NCBI GenBank assembly: GCA_949293555.1
Contig: CASFDV010000001.1
Coordinates: 76,590 to 140,589, forward strand
Length of the DNA: 64,000 nt
Origin: an uncultured Bacillota bacterium
GTDB taxonomy: Bacteria > Bacillota_I > Bacilli_A > RFN20 > CAG-826
Reading direction: 5' to 3'
Positions 8,360 through 16,982 of the stretch are shown piece by piece. Within the stretch, counting starts at the first letter, position 1. Each line of letters begins with the position of its first letter. The notes below the pieces were generated by a model, which saw nothing but the letters and a program-made list of their open reading frames with translations, was not told the origin of the DNA and made no database searches. The position numbers were made by a program, and so were the translations under genes.

Positions 8360-11300
8360 TTAGGCGGGTTCTCCGCCCGAGGGAACCTCCTCCTTCACCT
8401 CCCGCGCCTTCCGGGGATCCAGGAGGCTCAGGAGGTAGCAGCGGACTTCCCTGAGTCCGGGGAAGGCAATCCGGAGATGCTCGCGGTAGGCGTTCAGCTG
8501 CCCGTCGTATAGGGGGTCGTCGATGGAGTAGGTCTTGTAGTCGACGATGATGGCCTCATCCCCCCGGATGGCCACGAGGTCCATCCTTCCGCTCGTGCCA
8601 TCTTCCTCGTCGATATAAGGATATTCCTTCAGAACCTTGTCGAATTCTCGGATTTCCCTCATCAAGGGGCAATCTAGGACCCTTCTCACGGCCTTTTCCA
8701 GATCAAAGGGACCGCCCTTCCCCTTTGGCAGGAAAGGAGAGGGGATTCCCGCCTTGATGTCGGAAATCTCGAGCGCCCTATGGATCTTCGTCCCGAACAG
8801 CAGCCGCGCAGGGTCGGGCGCCTCCCCGAGAGGCTTGCTCGGGCGGGCCTTCGGAAGGCCCCTCTTGGCAAGGCTTACGCCGGCAAGAGGCTCCAGGACG
8901 ATGGTGACGGCATCCTCGCTTCCGTCCCCCTCTGGCTGGTATGGCCCAGAAGGGACAAGGAGGCGTGCCTCGGGGAGCCGGAATCCCTTCGCTCCGTCCG
9001 TGCGGATGGTCGAGGCGAGGAGCATGTCGGCGAAGGAGGCGATCTTCCGTATGGCAATCTCGTCCTCCCCCTCCTTGCCCTTCTTCTCGACGGCGATGTA
9101 TTGCCCGGAGCGACCTAGGCACTCGGGGAGGCCCTCCTCCCCGTCGAGGACGAAGGAGCAGGTCCTGACCGCGCGGGTGATTGCCACGTAGAAGAGCCTG
9201 AGCAGCTCGCTCAGGCCCTCGCGGGAGTTCTCCGCGCGCCCAAGCACCTTGTTGAGGGGATCCCTTGTCCCGGGGTACTCCACGTCCTTGAGGTAGAGGA
9301 GATGGCGGTGGTCGGCCAGCGAGGTTTCCGCCTTCATCTTCTTCCATTCCAGCTCCGGGAGATACACATAGGTGAACTCGAGCCCCTTGGAGGCGTGGAT
9401 GGTCATGAGCTTGACCGCATCCGAGTCGGCCTTGTCGGAAGGAAGGACGAGCCCGGCGTCTTCCTTCGAGTCGCGCATGAAGCGGCAGAAGTCCATGAAG
9501 GTGCGGGACAACGCCCCCATCGTCGAGGCGTAGTTCCGGAGGGCGAGGAGCTTCCGGTAGTTCGCCTTGATGTCGCCTAGGTACTGGATGTCCTCGAAGA
9601 CGCGGAACTCCCGGACCGCGATCTCCAGGCCTTCCGCAGGCGGAAGCTCCCGGGTCTTTGCCCAAAGCTTCCGCACCCTTCCCATCAAAGGGGAATCGAA
9701 CCAGTCCCCCCTCAAGGTCTCAAGGAGCCCCTTGTCGTCGGAAAGGGGCGAGAGCTTCCCTGTCTCGGGGTCCTCGATGGAAAGGTAGGAACGCCACAAG
9801 GAGGCGAAGGGGTGCCTCATCCTCTCCCGTATCGCCTTCTTCTCGCGCTCCCCCGCTTTGGAAAGGTCCTCCAGCGAGGCGAGGAGGCTGAGGAGGGAGG
9901 AGACGGCCATGACGAGATCCTGGGAGTTGAGGTCCGTCTCCGTCGTCATCGCGACGGGGATCCGGAGGCGCGAAAGTGCCTCGCGGTAATGGAGGAAATT
10001 GTTCTTCGTGCGGAGGAGGATCGTGAAGTCCCCTGGCCTATGGAGAAGGTTGCCATTCTCATCTTTCTCCTGGAGCCTCCTTGCGATTTCCGCGGCGACG
10101 TAGCGGGCGCGCCGTTCCGCCTTGGAAAGGCCGTTGTCCTCCTTGTCCCCGCGTCCCCCGTCCTTGGGGGGCTTCGGGACGAGGAGCAGCTCGTAGCCTG
10201 GCTCGCCTACGCTCTTGCTCGCGGCCTTCATCGCCTGGCTTTCGTCATAGTCGACGCCGCCGAAGGAGCGTTCCATGAGAGTGCCGAAGATATCGTTGAC
10301 CCCGGCGATTACCTCCGGGGTGCTCCTATAGTTCGTGGGCATCGAAATCACTTCGCTTCCCACTCCTTTTTCCCGGAATTCGTTTTCCCGTGCGACAAAT
10401 AGGTCAGGATTCGCCTTCCGGAAGCGATAGATGGACTGCTTGACGTCCCCCACCATGAAGAGGCTGCACTCCGGGCAGATGGAACGGAGGCGGTCGACAA
10501 GGACGTACTGGAGGTCGTTGTTGTCCTGGCACTCGTCCACGAGGATGTGGCGGTAGCCGCACTTCCCCAGCTCTTCCCTGGCGCGCGGAAGCTCGAGGGC
10601 GCGCAGGGCGAGCCGGAAGATGTCCCCGAACCCGAAGACGCCGTTCTGGCGCTTGAACTCGTCCATCCTCTTCCAAAGCCCCAGGGCGATCTCCGAGAGC
10701 ATCTCCGCGTAGGGAGAAAGACGCTTCTCCAGGTCGTCCCGCACGATCTCCTCAGGGCTCTTCCCGGCTTCGGAAGCCTTCTGGCTCTTCGTCCAGCACG
10801 AATAGGCCTTACCGTTTACAAGCGCCTTCGCCTTGTCTCTCCATGCTCTTGCAAGCTTGGCATCCTTAGGAAGGGCAAGCGAGCCGCCTGCGCGCGCGAA
10901 GTTCGCAGAAAGGAGGGGGTCCAAGGGGCAGGACCCGGGGGGAAGCGCGCCAAGGGCCTTCTCAAGGGAGTCGAGGACCTCCTCATCCTGCCTGGCTAGC
11001 GCAGGATTCCCGACTTCATCTACGTCATAAAGGGACACCATGTCCCGGGCCTGCGCGACCGCGGAAAGGATGTCCTCCCTCATGCGGTCGAACTCCTGGC
11101 GGAGGAACCCCTCCTCCCTCAGCTTCCCGGGAAGGTCGGAGATCCACCCTTCCGGGTCCTCGCTCCGGTCGGCGGATGAGAGGATGTCCTTGACGGCGTT
11201 CCTGAGGGGCTCGTCGGAACGGTGGCAGTAGTTCCTGAGATACGAGTAGAGGAGGGAGTCCTTCTCGGAGAGAGGGCGGCCTTCCTCCAGCATCCCGAGG

Positions 11301-11758
11301 ATCCTCTCGTAGCGTTCATCGAGCATCTCCTCGAGGAAGTCCTCCTCGGTCCCGGAAAGGACGGCCCCGTCCCCGATGGAAAGGTTGGGCGAGAGCCCAA
11401 GGAGGGGGCGGTAGCGCTGGACGAGGTCCAGGGCGAAGGCGTCGAAGGTCGTGACGTCGGCCGAGTCCAGCTGGTGCTCGAGTTCCTTGAAGCCGGGGTT
11501 TTCCTGGGCCTTCTCGCGAAAGGCCTTCCGGATCTTGTTCTTCATGCTCGCCGCGGCGGCGTTGGTGAAGGTCAGGACCAAGAGCTCCGAAAGCTCCGCC
11601 CTCCCTTCCCAGGCAGGGTCGACGAGGCGCGAGATCCTCGACTGGAGGACGAAGGTCTTCCCCGAGCCTGCGCCTGCGGAGAGGAGGATCTCGTTGGCGT
11701 CGCTTTCAATGGCCCTTTCCTGCTGCGGATTGGGGCTGTCCTTCTTGCGATCAGGCAT
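8360..11758 (-). CDS. addA: ATP-dependent helicase/nuclease AddA
   Basis: The UvrD-like helicase and nuclease subunit of AddAB, which resects double-strand breaks for RecA recombination. It has 1,132 aa. Walker A is AGAGSGKT at residues 28-35; later helicase motifs include LVDECQDNN, VGDVKQSIYRFRKA and LMTIHASKGLEF. The C-terminal RecB-like nuclease has GRMD and VDYKTY with Asp1073 and Lys1075, so it looks active. Its start overlaps the end of addB by 8 nt, implying coupled translation. Confidence 0.95.
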   Translation of the reverse strand: MPDRKKDSPNPQQERAIESDANEILLSAGAGSGKTFVLQSRISRLVDPAWEGRAELSELLVLTFTNAAAASMKNKIRKAFREKAQENPGFKELEHQLDSADVTTFDAFALDLVQRYRPLLGLSPNLSIGDGAVLSGTEEDFLEEMLDERYERILGMLEEGRPLSEKDSLLYSYLRNYCHRSDEPLRNAVKDILSSADRSEDPEGWISDLPGKLREEGFLRQEFDRMREDILSAVAQARDMVSLYDVDEVGNPALARQDEEVLDSLEKALGALPPGSCPLDPLLSANFARAGGSLALPKDAKLARAWRDKAKALVNGKAYSCWTKSQKASEAGKSPEEIVRDDLEKRLSPYAEMLSEIALGLWKRMDEFKRQNGVFGFGDIFRLALRALELPRAREELGKCGYRHILVDECQDNNDLQYVLVDRLRSICPECSLFMVGDVKQSIYRFRKANPDLFVARENEFREKGVGSEVISMPTNYRSTPEVIAGVNDIFGTLMERSFGGVDYDESQAMKAASKSVGEPGYELLLVPKPPKDGGRGDKEDNGLSKAERRARYVAAEIARRLQEKDENGNLLHRPGDFTILLRTKNNFLHYREALSRLRIPVAMTTETDLNSQDLVMAVSSLLSLLASLEDLSKAGEREKKAIRERMRHPFASLWRSYLSIEDPETGKLSPLSDDKGLLETLRGDWFDSPLMGRVRKLWAKTRELPPAEGLEIAVREFRVFEDIQYLGDIKANYRKLLALRNYASTMGALSRTFMDFCRFMRDSKEDAGLVLPSDKADSDAVKLMTIHASKGLEFTYVYLPELEWKKMKAETSLADHRHLLYLKDVEYPGTRDPLNKVLGRAENSREGLSELLRLFYVAITRAVRTCSFVLDGEEGLPECLGRSGQYIAVEKKGKEGEDEIAIRKIASFADMLLASTIRTDGAKGFRLPEARLLVPSGPYQPEGDGSEDAVTIVLEPLAGVSLAKRGLPKARPSKPLGEAPDPARLLFGTKIHRALEISDIKAGIPSPFLPKGKGGPFDLEKAVRRVLDCPLMREIREFDKVLKEYPYIDEEDGTSGRMDLVAIRGDEAIIVDYKTYSIDDPLYDGQLNAYREHLRIAFPGLREVRCYLLSLLDPRKAREVKEEVPSGGEPA

Positions 11759-14747
11759 CTTCGTCCCCTCCTCTCACTTCGATCTTGCCGCTTCCCTGGC
11801 GGAAGTCCTTCTTCTGGAAGTCCGGGCCGAAGCGCCGGAAATAGTCCCTTCTCACGTAGCAGACGTCCTGGAAGGAGCAATCCTTGCAGGCGGAATAAAC
11901 GAGCGCCTTCCTTCCTTTCTTGCCCGTTTCCGAGGAAGAGCTCTCCCCCTCCTCTTCCTCCGAATCATCGTCGTCATCGTCGAGCGTGTCGCCCGAGGCG
12001 AGCTTGTCCTCGATCGCGTCGATGTTGAGGCAGAGCGGGGCGATGGGGAACGCCCATCCGGAGATGAGGGCCTCGGCGAGCCCGGCGACCTCGGGGACAG
12101 AGGGGAGGTAGCTTCCTCCCTCCTCCACGATCCCCGCGGGGCTTGCGAGAGCGTCGATCTGGTCGGGAGAAAGATCGGCTTCCCCTGGGCTTGCGATCTT
12201 CCAGTCCGGGGCACCTGCCGCCTTCTCTTTCTTGTTCGTGGGCTTGATGCCGGCGATCCAGGTGGCCGACCCTTTCCCGAGCACGAAAGGCGAGCCCAGG
12301 ATGGCGGGGTCGAAGGGTCCCTGGAACTTCAGCTTCTTCGAGACTTCCTCGTAGGCGGCGCTTTCTCCCTTTGCCTCTCGCGGGAACTCCTTGTCGTAGA
12401 CGTGGGCGATGAACATCCCGAGCAAACGGTCGTCGGGAGAAAGGACGCGGGATCTCTCGTTGTCCTCGCGAATCACCTCCCCGTCCTTCTTCCCCCAGTA
12501 GGCATAGATCGGAAGCTGGAGGGAAAGGCCTGCCTTGTAGCGATCCAGCGAGAAGGTATATTCGCCCGTCTTATAGTCCACGACGACGAAATCCTTCGTC
12601 CCGTCCTGCCCCGAGACGGAGAGGACCGCGTCGAACCTTCCCTTGAGGGCGAAGCCTCCCTCCTCGGGAGAAGGGGAGATCTCGAACGAGCCTTCGCTTG
12701 AGATGTGGAGCCCGTGGGATGCCAGATGGTCGTAGTAGTCGCGATACCCGCGGACGATGCACTCGACATGTTCCTTCTCGATGCGGAGGAGGAGCCGGTC
12801 GAGCGCGCTCAAAGGGGCGCCCTCTTCCTCCCTTTTCCTCGTCTCCTCCGAAAGCGCGCAATCCCAGGCCTTCCCGAAGTCGAAGGAAGCGCCCCCCTCA
12901 TAGGAAAGCCCCAGCCTTTCGAACACGGCATGCACGATGTTCCCGAAGCTGAGATAGAAGCTCGACTCGAAGGGATCGAGCCGAAGCACGTTCTTGGCGA
13001 AGAACAGGAAAGGGCAGGAGTAGTAATCCTCAAGCGCGCTTGGGCTGAGGGGCCTACCATAGGGATTCTCCAAGCCTTGGGATCCGGTGCACGGGACAAG
13101 CGGGAGAAGCTTGATGTCGAAGAGGGGGTAGAGGAGCTCGGTGAGCTTGCTCTCCTTCACGAGATTGACGGGCACGCGCTTCCCCTGTGCCTTGTCCATC
13201 GGCATGGCGACCGCTTCCTCGTATTTGTAATCCGAGAAGGAGATATCCTCCTCCAGGTAGTCGCCGTCGAAGTCAGCCCGATCGAAATCTTCTTGCGTCG
13301 GGAGGACCGGCTGCCGATAGGCGGCAAGCTCCTTGCTCTCGTATCCGAAGCGCACGTACTCGTCCAGAAGGGCATGGTAGCGGAACCTGAGTCCTGCGAG
13401 GGAACGCTCGACGATGGTGACGTGCTCGGCCTTCCCTTCGCCTTTCCTCGAAGGAAGCTCGGGGAAGAGCGTCGTGCAGAAGCCCGCCCCTGCCTCCGAG
13501 CGCTGGGCGTAGCTTGCCCCCGCGATGTCGCCCCTTTCCTTCAGGGCTAGGAGGCGGGAGAGCCATTCCTGGTCCTCTTCCTCCGCGCCCATCATGGAAA
13601 GGCGCGCTTTCTCCTCCTCGGAAAGGAGCCCTCCGCGAGGATGGACGCGAGGGCAGGACCTCAGGTCGCAGGAAATGAGGAATACATGGGATCCCGGAGG
13701 AGCGGAAGGTTCCTTCAGGAGAGAGATCCCGCTTTTGTACTTCGGGCCTCTGCTAAGGGCGATCGAGGAGCCGATGTCGCGGAAAACCTCGTGAATCTCG
13801 GACGGAATGCTTGAAATTCTTCCAAAATCCCGGATTAGCTCCCCCAATTGCGCCATGAGCGCGGAACCAAGGATCGTCCCAGCGCGTTTCTCGTTCTTCC
13901 CTAGTTCCTCCAGGGCCTGGGAGGGGCTTGCTCCCTTTTCGAGCAAACGGAGGAAATCCTGGTAGATCGGATAGGAGGACAAGGGCGAAAGATCCTCCCT
14001 TTCAACGGGAATCCCGTAGTAGGTCCCTAGGTCATCAAGAAGGCGGGCGGCTTCCTCGTCCGCGCCATGGACGAAGATGGTCCCGGCATCAACATGCTGG
14101 GACAACAGCCTCCCGATTTCGTTCAGCGTCCAGTGCACTTCGTCCATCCGGTCTGGAAAGGGACGGACGAAAAGCCGGGGTGCTTCCGGGGCATCTCCAG
14201 AAGCAGGGTAGGAAAGGGGAAGCGACGCCACGTTCCCGTAGGATGAATGCTCCAGCGCCTTCGAGAAGCGGAGGAGCTCGGAAGGGGCGACGAGGACGGT
14301 CCTTCCCCGCACATCGAAATCCGGGTCGAGATTCTCCTCGAGGAGCCCTTCCTCCAGGTACTGCCTCTGCTTTCCGGCAAGGCCGAACAAGGAAAGGCAG
14401 GAAGGCTCCTTGTCCCCTCCTCCATCCACATTCGATTGCCCAAAGGGAATCCTGAGGATCTCGACGATCTTCTTGGCATCGAGATAGCGGAGCGTCTGGA
14501 TGTTCCCGGAAAGGTCCGTCCTCTTGGCTTCCAAGGAATCCTTGAGAACGCGCGCGACAAGGTTGGGGGCGGCAAGGTAACGGTAGTTCCCCTCGATCTC
14601 ACGGGCAGTCTTCACCTCTATGTCATATTCGGGATGCATCGTCCCATAGCGGATCCAGAACGCCTTCTCGCCGAAAGGAACGACCAAGGTGACAGCGCTC
14701 CCTGGCCTTGCCCCTTTCAAAGGAAACGAGTAGCGAGTTTCATCCAT
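11751..14747 (-). CDS. addB: ATP-dependent helicase/nuclease AddB
   Basis: Partner of AddA, 998 aa. The N-terminal helicase-like half lacks an obvious intact Walker A. The C-terminal nuclease has VDYKTG with Asp724 and Lys726. Four cysteines, Cys578 (YYSCPFLFF) and Cys954, Cys957 and Cys963, match the iron-sulfur staple of AddB nucleases. An extremely acidic, Ser-rich linker at residues 919-946 sits just before the last three cysteines. A weak GAGGGGG site lies about 10 nt upstream of ATG 14747. Confidence 0.92.
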   Translation of the reverse strand: MDETRYSFPLKGARPGSAVTLVVPFGEKAFWIRYGTMHPEYDIEVKTAREIEGNYRYLAAPNLVARVLKDSLEAKRTDLSGNIQTLRYLDAKKIVEILRIPFGQSNVDGGGDKEPSCLSLFGLAGKQRQYLEEGLLEENLDPDFDVRGRTVLVAPSELLRFSKALEHSSYGNVASLPLSYPASGDAPEAPRLFVRPFPDRMDEVHWTLNEIGRLLSQHVDAGTIFVHGADEEAARLLDDLGTYYGIPVEREDLSPLSSYPIYQDFLRLLEKGASPSQALEELGKNEKRAGTILGSALMAQLGELIRDFGRISSIPSEIHEVFRDIGSSIALSRGPKYKSGISLLKEPSAPPGSHVFLISCDLRSCPRVHPRGGLLSEEEKARLSMMGAEEEDQEWLSRLLALKERGDIAGASYAQRSEAGAGFCTTLFPELPSRKGEGKAEHVTIVERSLAGLRFRYHALLDEYVRFGYESKELAAYRQPVLPTQEDFDRADFDGDYLEEDISFSDYKYEEAVAMPMDKAQGKRVPVNLVKESKLTELLYPLFDIKLLPLVPCTGSQGLENPYGRPLSPSALEDYYSCPFLFFAKNVLRLDPFESSFYLSFGNIVHAVFERLGLSYEGGASFDFGKAWDCALSEETRKREEEGAPLSALDRLLLRIEKEHVECIVRGYRDYYDHLASHGLHISSEGSFEISPSPEEGGFALKGRFDAVLSVSGQDGTKDFVVVDYKTGEYTFSLDRYKAGLSLQLPIYAYWGKKDGEVIREDNERSRVLSPDDRLLGMFIAHVYDKEFPREAKGESAAYEEVSKKLKFQGPFDPAILGSPFVLGKGSATWIAGIKPTNKKEKAAGAPDWKIASPGEADLSPDQIDALASPAGIVEEGGSYLPSVPEVAGLAEALISGWAFPIAPLCLNIDAIEDKLASGDTLDDDDDDSEEEEGESSSSETGKKGRKALVYSACKDCSFQDVCYVRRDYFRRFGPDFQKKDFRQGSGKIEVRGGDEDA

Positions 14748-15063
14748 GCCTCAGACCCCCTCTTTCAAATTCCTTGGCCCTCAGAAAGCCGGAGGTAACA
14801 AGAACCATAGGCTCTGCTTCCTCCATCAAAGGGAATCCAGAATTTGCAGATACCCCAAATCCTTCCCGTCCCCATCGATTATTTTGACCCAATGAATAAC
14901 CAATCACCCCGGTCCACGCCAGCCCGCGAAGGAAGGCGCGAATGACTGCGAAGAGCCTGACCTTCATAGGCAGGAACAGGCCTCTTCCTCCGTATCGGCT
15001 CACGCCGAAAGCGACGTCAGAGGACGCCTTCGGCAGCAAGATGGCGGGACTTCTCATGGCCAC
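14740..15063 (-). CDS. Doubtful small open frame upstream of addB
   Basis: A 107-codon frame from GTG 15063 that overlaps addB by 8 nt. In its favour, a TAAAAT -10 hexamer (15069-15074) lies 5 nt before the GTG, and the overlap resembles local operon style. Against it, the codon choice is less G/C-ending than in neighbours, the protein resembles nothing I recognise, and addB has its own weak ribosome site. The stretch may simply be the leader and promoter region of addBA. Confidence 0.22.
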   Translation of the reverse strand: MAMRSPAILLPKASSDVAFGVSRYGGRGLFLPMKVRLFAVIRAFLRGLAWTGVIGYSLGQNNRWGREGFGVSANSGFPLMEEAEPMVLVTSGFLRAKEFERGGLRHG

Positions 15064-15081
15064 GCCTGATTTTACATCGCC
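14748..15081. other. Long spacer between pepP and addB
   Basis: A 334-bp gap, the longest in the window, with lower G/C than its surroundings in its left half. Apart from the doubtful frame above and its TAAAAT hexamer I see no RNA gene, strong terminator or repeat here. It presumably carries the addBA promoter. Confidence 0.5.
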
Positions 15082-16377
15082 CTATTGGAGGCGGCTCGCC
15101 ATCAAGCGCTCGATGTCCGGAATTTCCTTAATGATGCCTTCGGAGAGGTTCTCGCAGCCTTCCTCGGTGATAAGGAGGTCGTCCTCGATGCGGATGCCGA
15201 TCCCGAGATCGGCGAAATATAGCCCCGGCTCGTCGGAGATGATCGCCCCTGGCTCGAGGGGGACGTCGCGGTAGCTGAGCCCTTCCTCCGCCGGGACGTA
15301 TGGATCATGGGTATCGAGCCCGATGAAGTGGGAGACGCTATGGAAGTAGACGTCAGACACCTGCTCTTTCGAGGAAAGGAACCCGCGGCTCACGAGCGCC
15401 TCCCCATAGAAATCGATGACCATCTGGTTCAATTCCCTGAGGGTGAGCCCCGGCCTTGCCTTCCTGATGATCATCTTGTTGGCCTCCAGGACGATGGAGT
15501 AGAGCTCCTTCCTCACCCCCTCGAACTTCCCGGAGACGGGGAACGTCCGCGAGATATCCGCGTTGTAGTAGTTGAACCTCGCCCCGAGGTCCATGAGGAG
15601 GAGGTCTTCTCCCTTGAGCTCGCCCAAGGGGTCGGGGTAGTGGAGGATGGTCGCGTTCCGCCCCGAGGCCATGATGGTGTTGAAGCTCAGCCCCTGGTGC
15701 CCGGAAAGGTCGTTGATCTCATGGAGGAAGGCGTCCGCGAGCTCCCATTCCTTCCGGCCCGGGCGGATGAGGGAGGCGACGCGGAGGATGCCCCTGTTCG
15801 TGATGTCGATCGCTTTCCTCAGCTCGTCGGCCTCGGCGCCGCTCTTCCTGAGCCGGAGGGCGGTCAAGAGGCTCTGGCAGTCGACGATGGAAAGGCGCGG
15901 GAACTTCCCCTTGAGTCCTGCGGAAAGCTCCCTCGTCGAAGTCATCGGGGCGATCTTCAGCTCAGGCTCCAGGTCGAGATACAGGGTGTCGACGTCCCCG
16001 AACTCTTCCATCGAGGGGTCGAGGGTTCCTTCGACGAAGGCCTCGAGAGTCGTCGTGGACATGACGTTGAGGATGCCGCTGATGCGCGCTCCTTCCTCAG
16101 GGGAAAGCCTCCGCCCGTACCATTTCTCCTTGGCCTTGTCCGCGGGAGGGAGAAAGAGGTATTCCTTCCCTTCCCCGCCTTCCTTGACGAGGAAGAGGGC
16201 GCTCCCTTCCTGCCGGATGCCGGTCAGGTAGAGGAAGTTCCGGTTCGGCTCGAAGGGGTAGGTGTCGTCCGCGGAGCTCTTCCTCGCCTCGCCGGCGAAA
16301 AGGAGAAGGGCGCTTTCCTCCCCCAGAAGGCTGAGGAGGCGTTCCCTCCTCGCGCGATATTCCCTGTCTTCGATCAT
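15082..16377 (-). CDS. pepP: Xaa-Pro aminopeptidase (M24B family)
   Basis: A metallo-aminopeptidase of 431 aa that removes N-terminal residues preceding proline. The N-terminal domain (residues 1-170) contains the typical PFEPNRNFLYLTG segment. The C-terminal pita-bread domain has the metal ligands in order: Asp in LLMDLGARFNYY and ADISRTFP, His in VSHFIGLDTHD, Glu in SDEPGLYF, and Glu in GIRIEDDLLI. The start overlaps yigZ as ATGA, so it is co-transcribed with yigZ and the giant membrane protein. Confidence 0.93.
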   Translation of the reverse strand: MIEDREYRARRERLLSLLGEESALLLFAGEARKSSADDTYPFEPNRNFLYLTGIRQEGSALFLVKEGGEGKEYLFLPPADKAKEKWYGRRLSPEEGARISGILNVMSTTTLEAFVEGTLDPSMEEFGDVDTLYLDLEPELKIAPMTSTRELSAGLKGKFPRLSIVDCQSLLTALRLRKSGAEADELRKAIDITNRGILRVASLIRPGRKEWELADAFLHEINDLSGHQGLSFNTIMASGRNATILHYPDPLGELKGEDLLLMDLGARFNYYNADISRTFPVSGKFEGVRKELYSIVLEANKMIIRKARPGLTLRELNQMVIDFYGEALVSRGFLSSKEQVSDVYFHSVSHFIGLDTHDPYVPAEEGLSYRDVPLEPGAIISDEPGLYFADLGIGIRIEDDLLITEEGCENLSEGIIKEIPDIERLMASRLQ

Positions 16378-16982
16378 CTGATTTCCTCCACGAGGGCGAC
16401 CGCCCTATCCCCAAGGCGCTTCAGGGAAGGGAGGCGGATCCCTTCGAGGAACGCCGGGAGAATTGTAGCGCTTCCGCGAAGGAGGAAGCGCACGGACATG
16501 CCGAACTCCAGTCCCTCGATATAAATTCCGCGGGAGCGTGCCAAGGCCTCGATCTCGGCGAAATCCTTGTAGTTCCCCATCATCTCGCACTCAATCCCCT
16601 TCTCCGCCTTCCCGAACCGCGCGTTTTCCAAGGCAAGGCGGCCGCTTTCTTCATAGGCGTGCATGAGCCGCCCGGCCCCAAGGAGGGTACCGCCGAAATA
16701 GCGGGTGACCATGAGAAGCCCCCCGTCGACGTCCTTTCCGCGGAGAAGGCTGAGGAGAGGGGCTCCAGCGCTCCCCCTGGGCTCCCCGTCGTCGGAAGCC
16801 CTCTCCAGGCTCCCGACGCGGAAGGCGTAGGCGAGGTGCCTCGCCCCTGGGTTCCTCGACCGTTCCTCGGCGAGAAAGGAAAGCGCCTCCTCCTCACCTT
16901 GGATTGGAAGAAGGCGCGCGAGGAACCGCGAGCGAAGGACCGAAATCTCGCCCCGTCCTTCCGAGACAGGAAGGAGGCTCAT
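16374..16982 (-). CDS. yigZ: YigZ/IMPACT family protein
   Basis: A 202-aa protein with the UPF0029 signature: SDDGEPRGSAGAP (about residues 86-98) followed by MVTRYFGGTLLGAGRL. Family members are linked to translation control and proteolysis, but the bacterial role is unclear. ATG 16982 is chosen because it overlaps the stop of the upstream gene as ATGA; the longer open frame upstream is a shadow of that gene. It is the middle gene of a three-gene operon. Confidence 0.9.
   Translation of the reverse strand: MSLLPVSEGRGEISVLRSRFLARLLPIQGEEEALSFLAEERSRNPGARHLAYAFRVGSLERASDDGEPRGSAGAPLLSLLRGKDVDGGLLMVTRYFGGTLLGAGRLMHAYEESGRLALENARFGKAEKGIECEMMGNYKDFAEIEALARSRGIYIEGLEFGMSVRFLLRGSATILPAFLEGIRLPSLKRLGDRAVALVEEIR

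Noticed and set aside
14740-15063. Confident small gene before addB
   Set aside because: Only the overlap and a nearby TAAAAT favour it; codon use and sequence do not look like a conserved protein, so it is listed only at low confidence.
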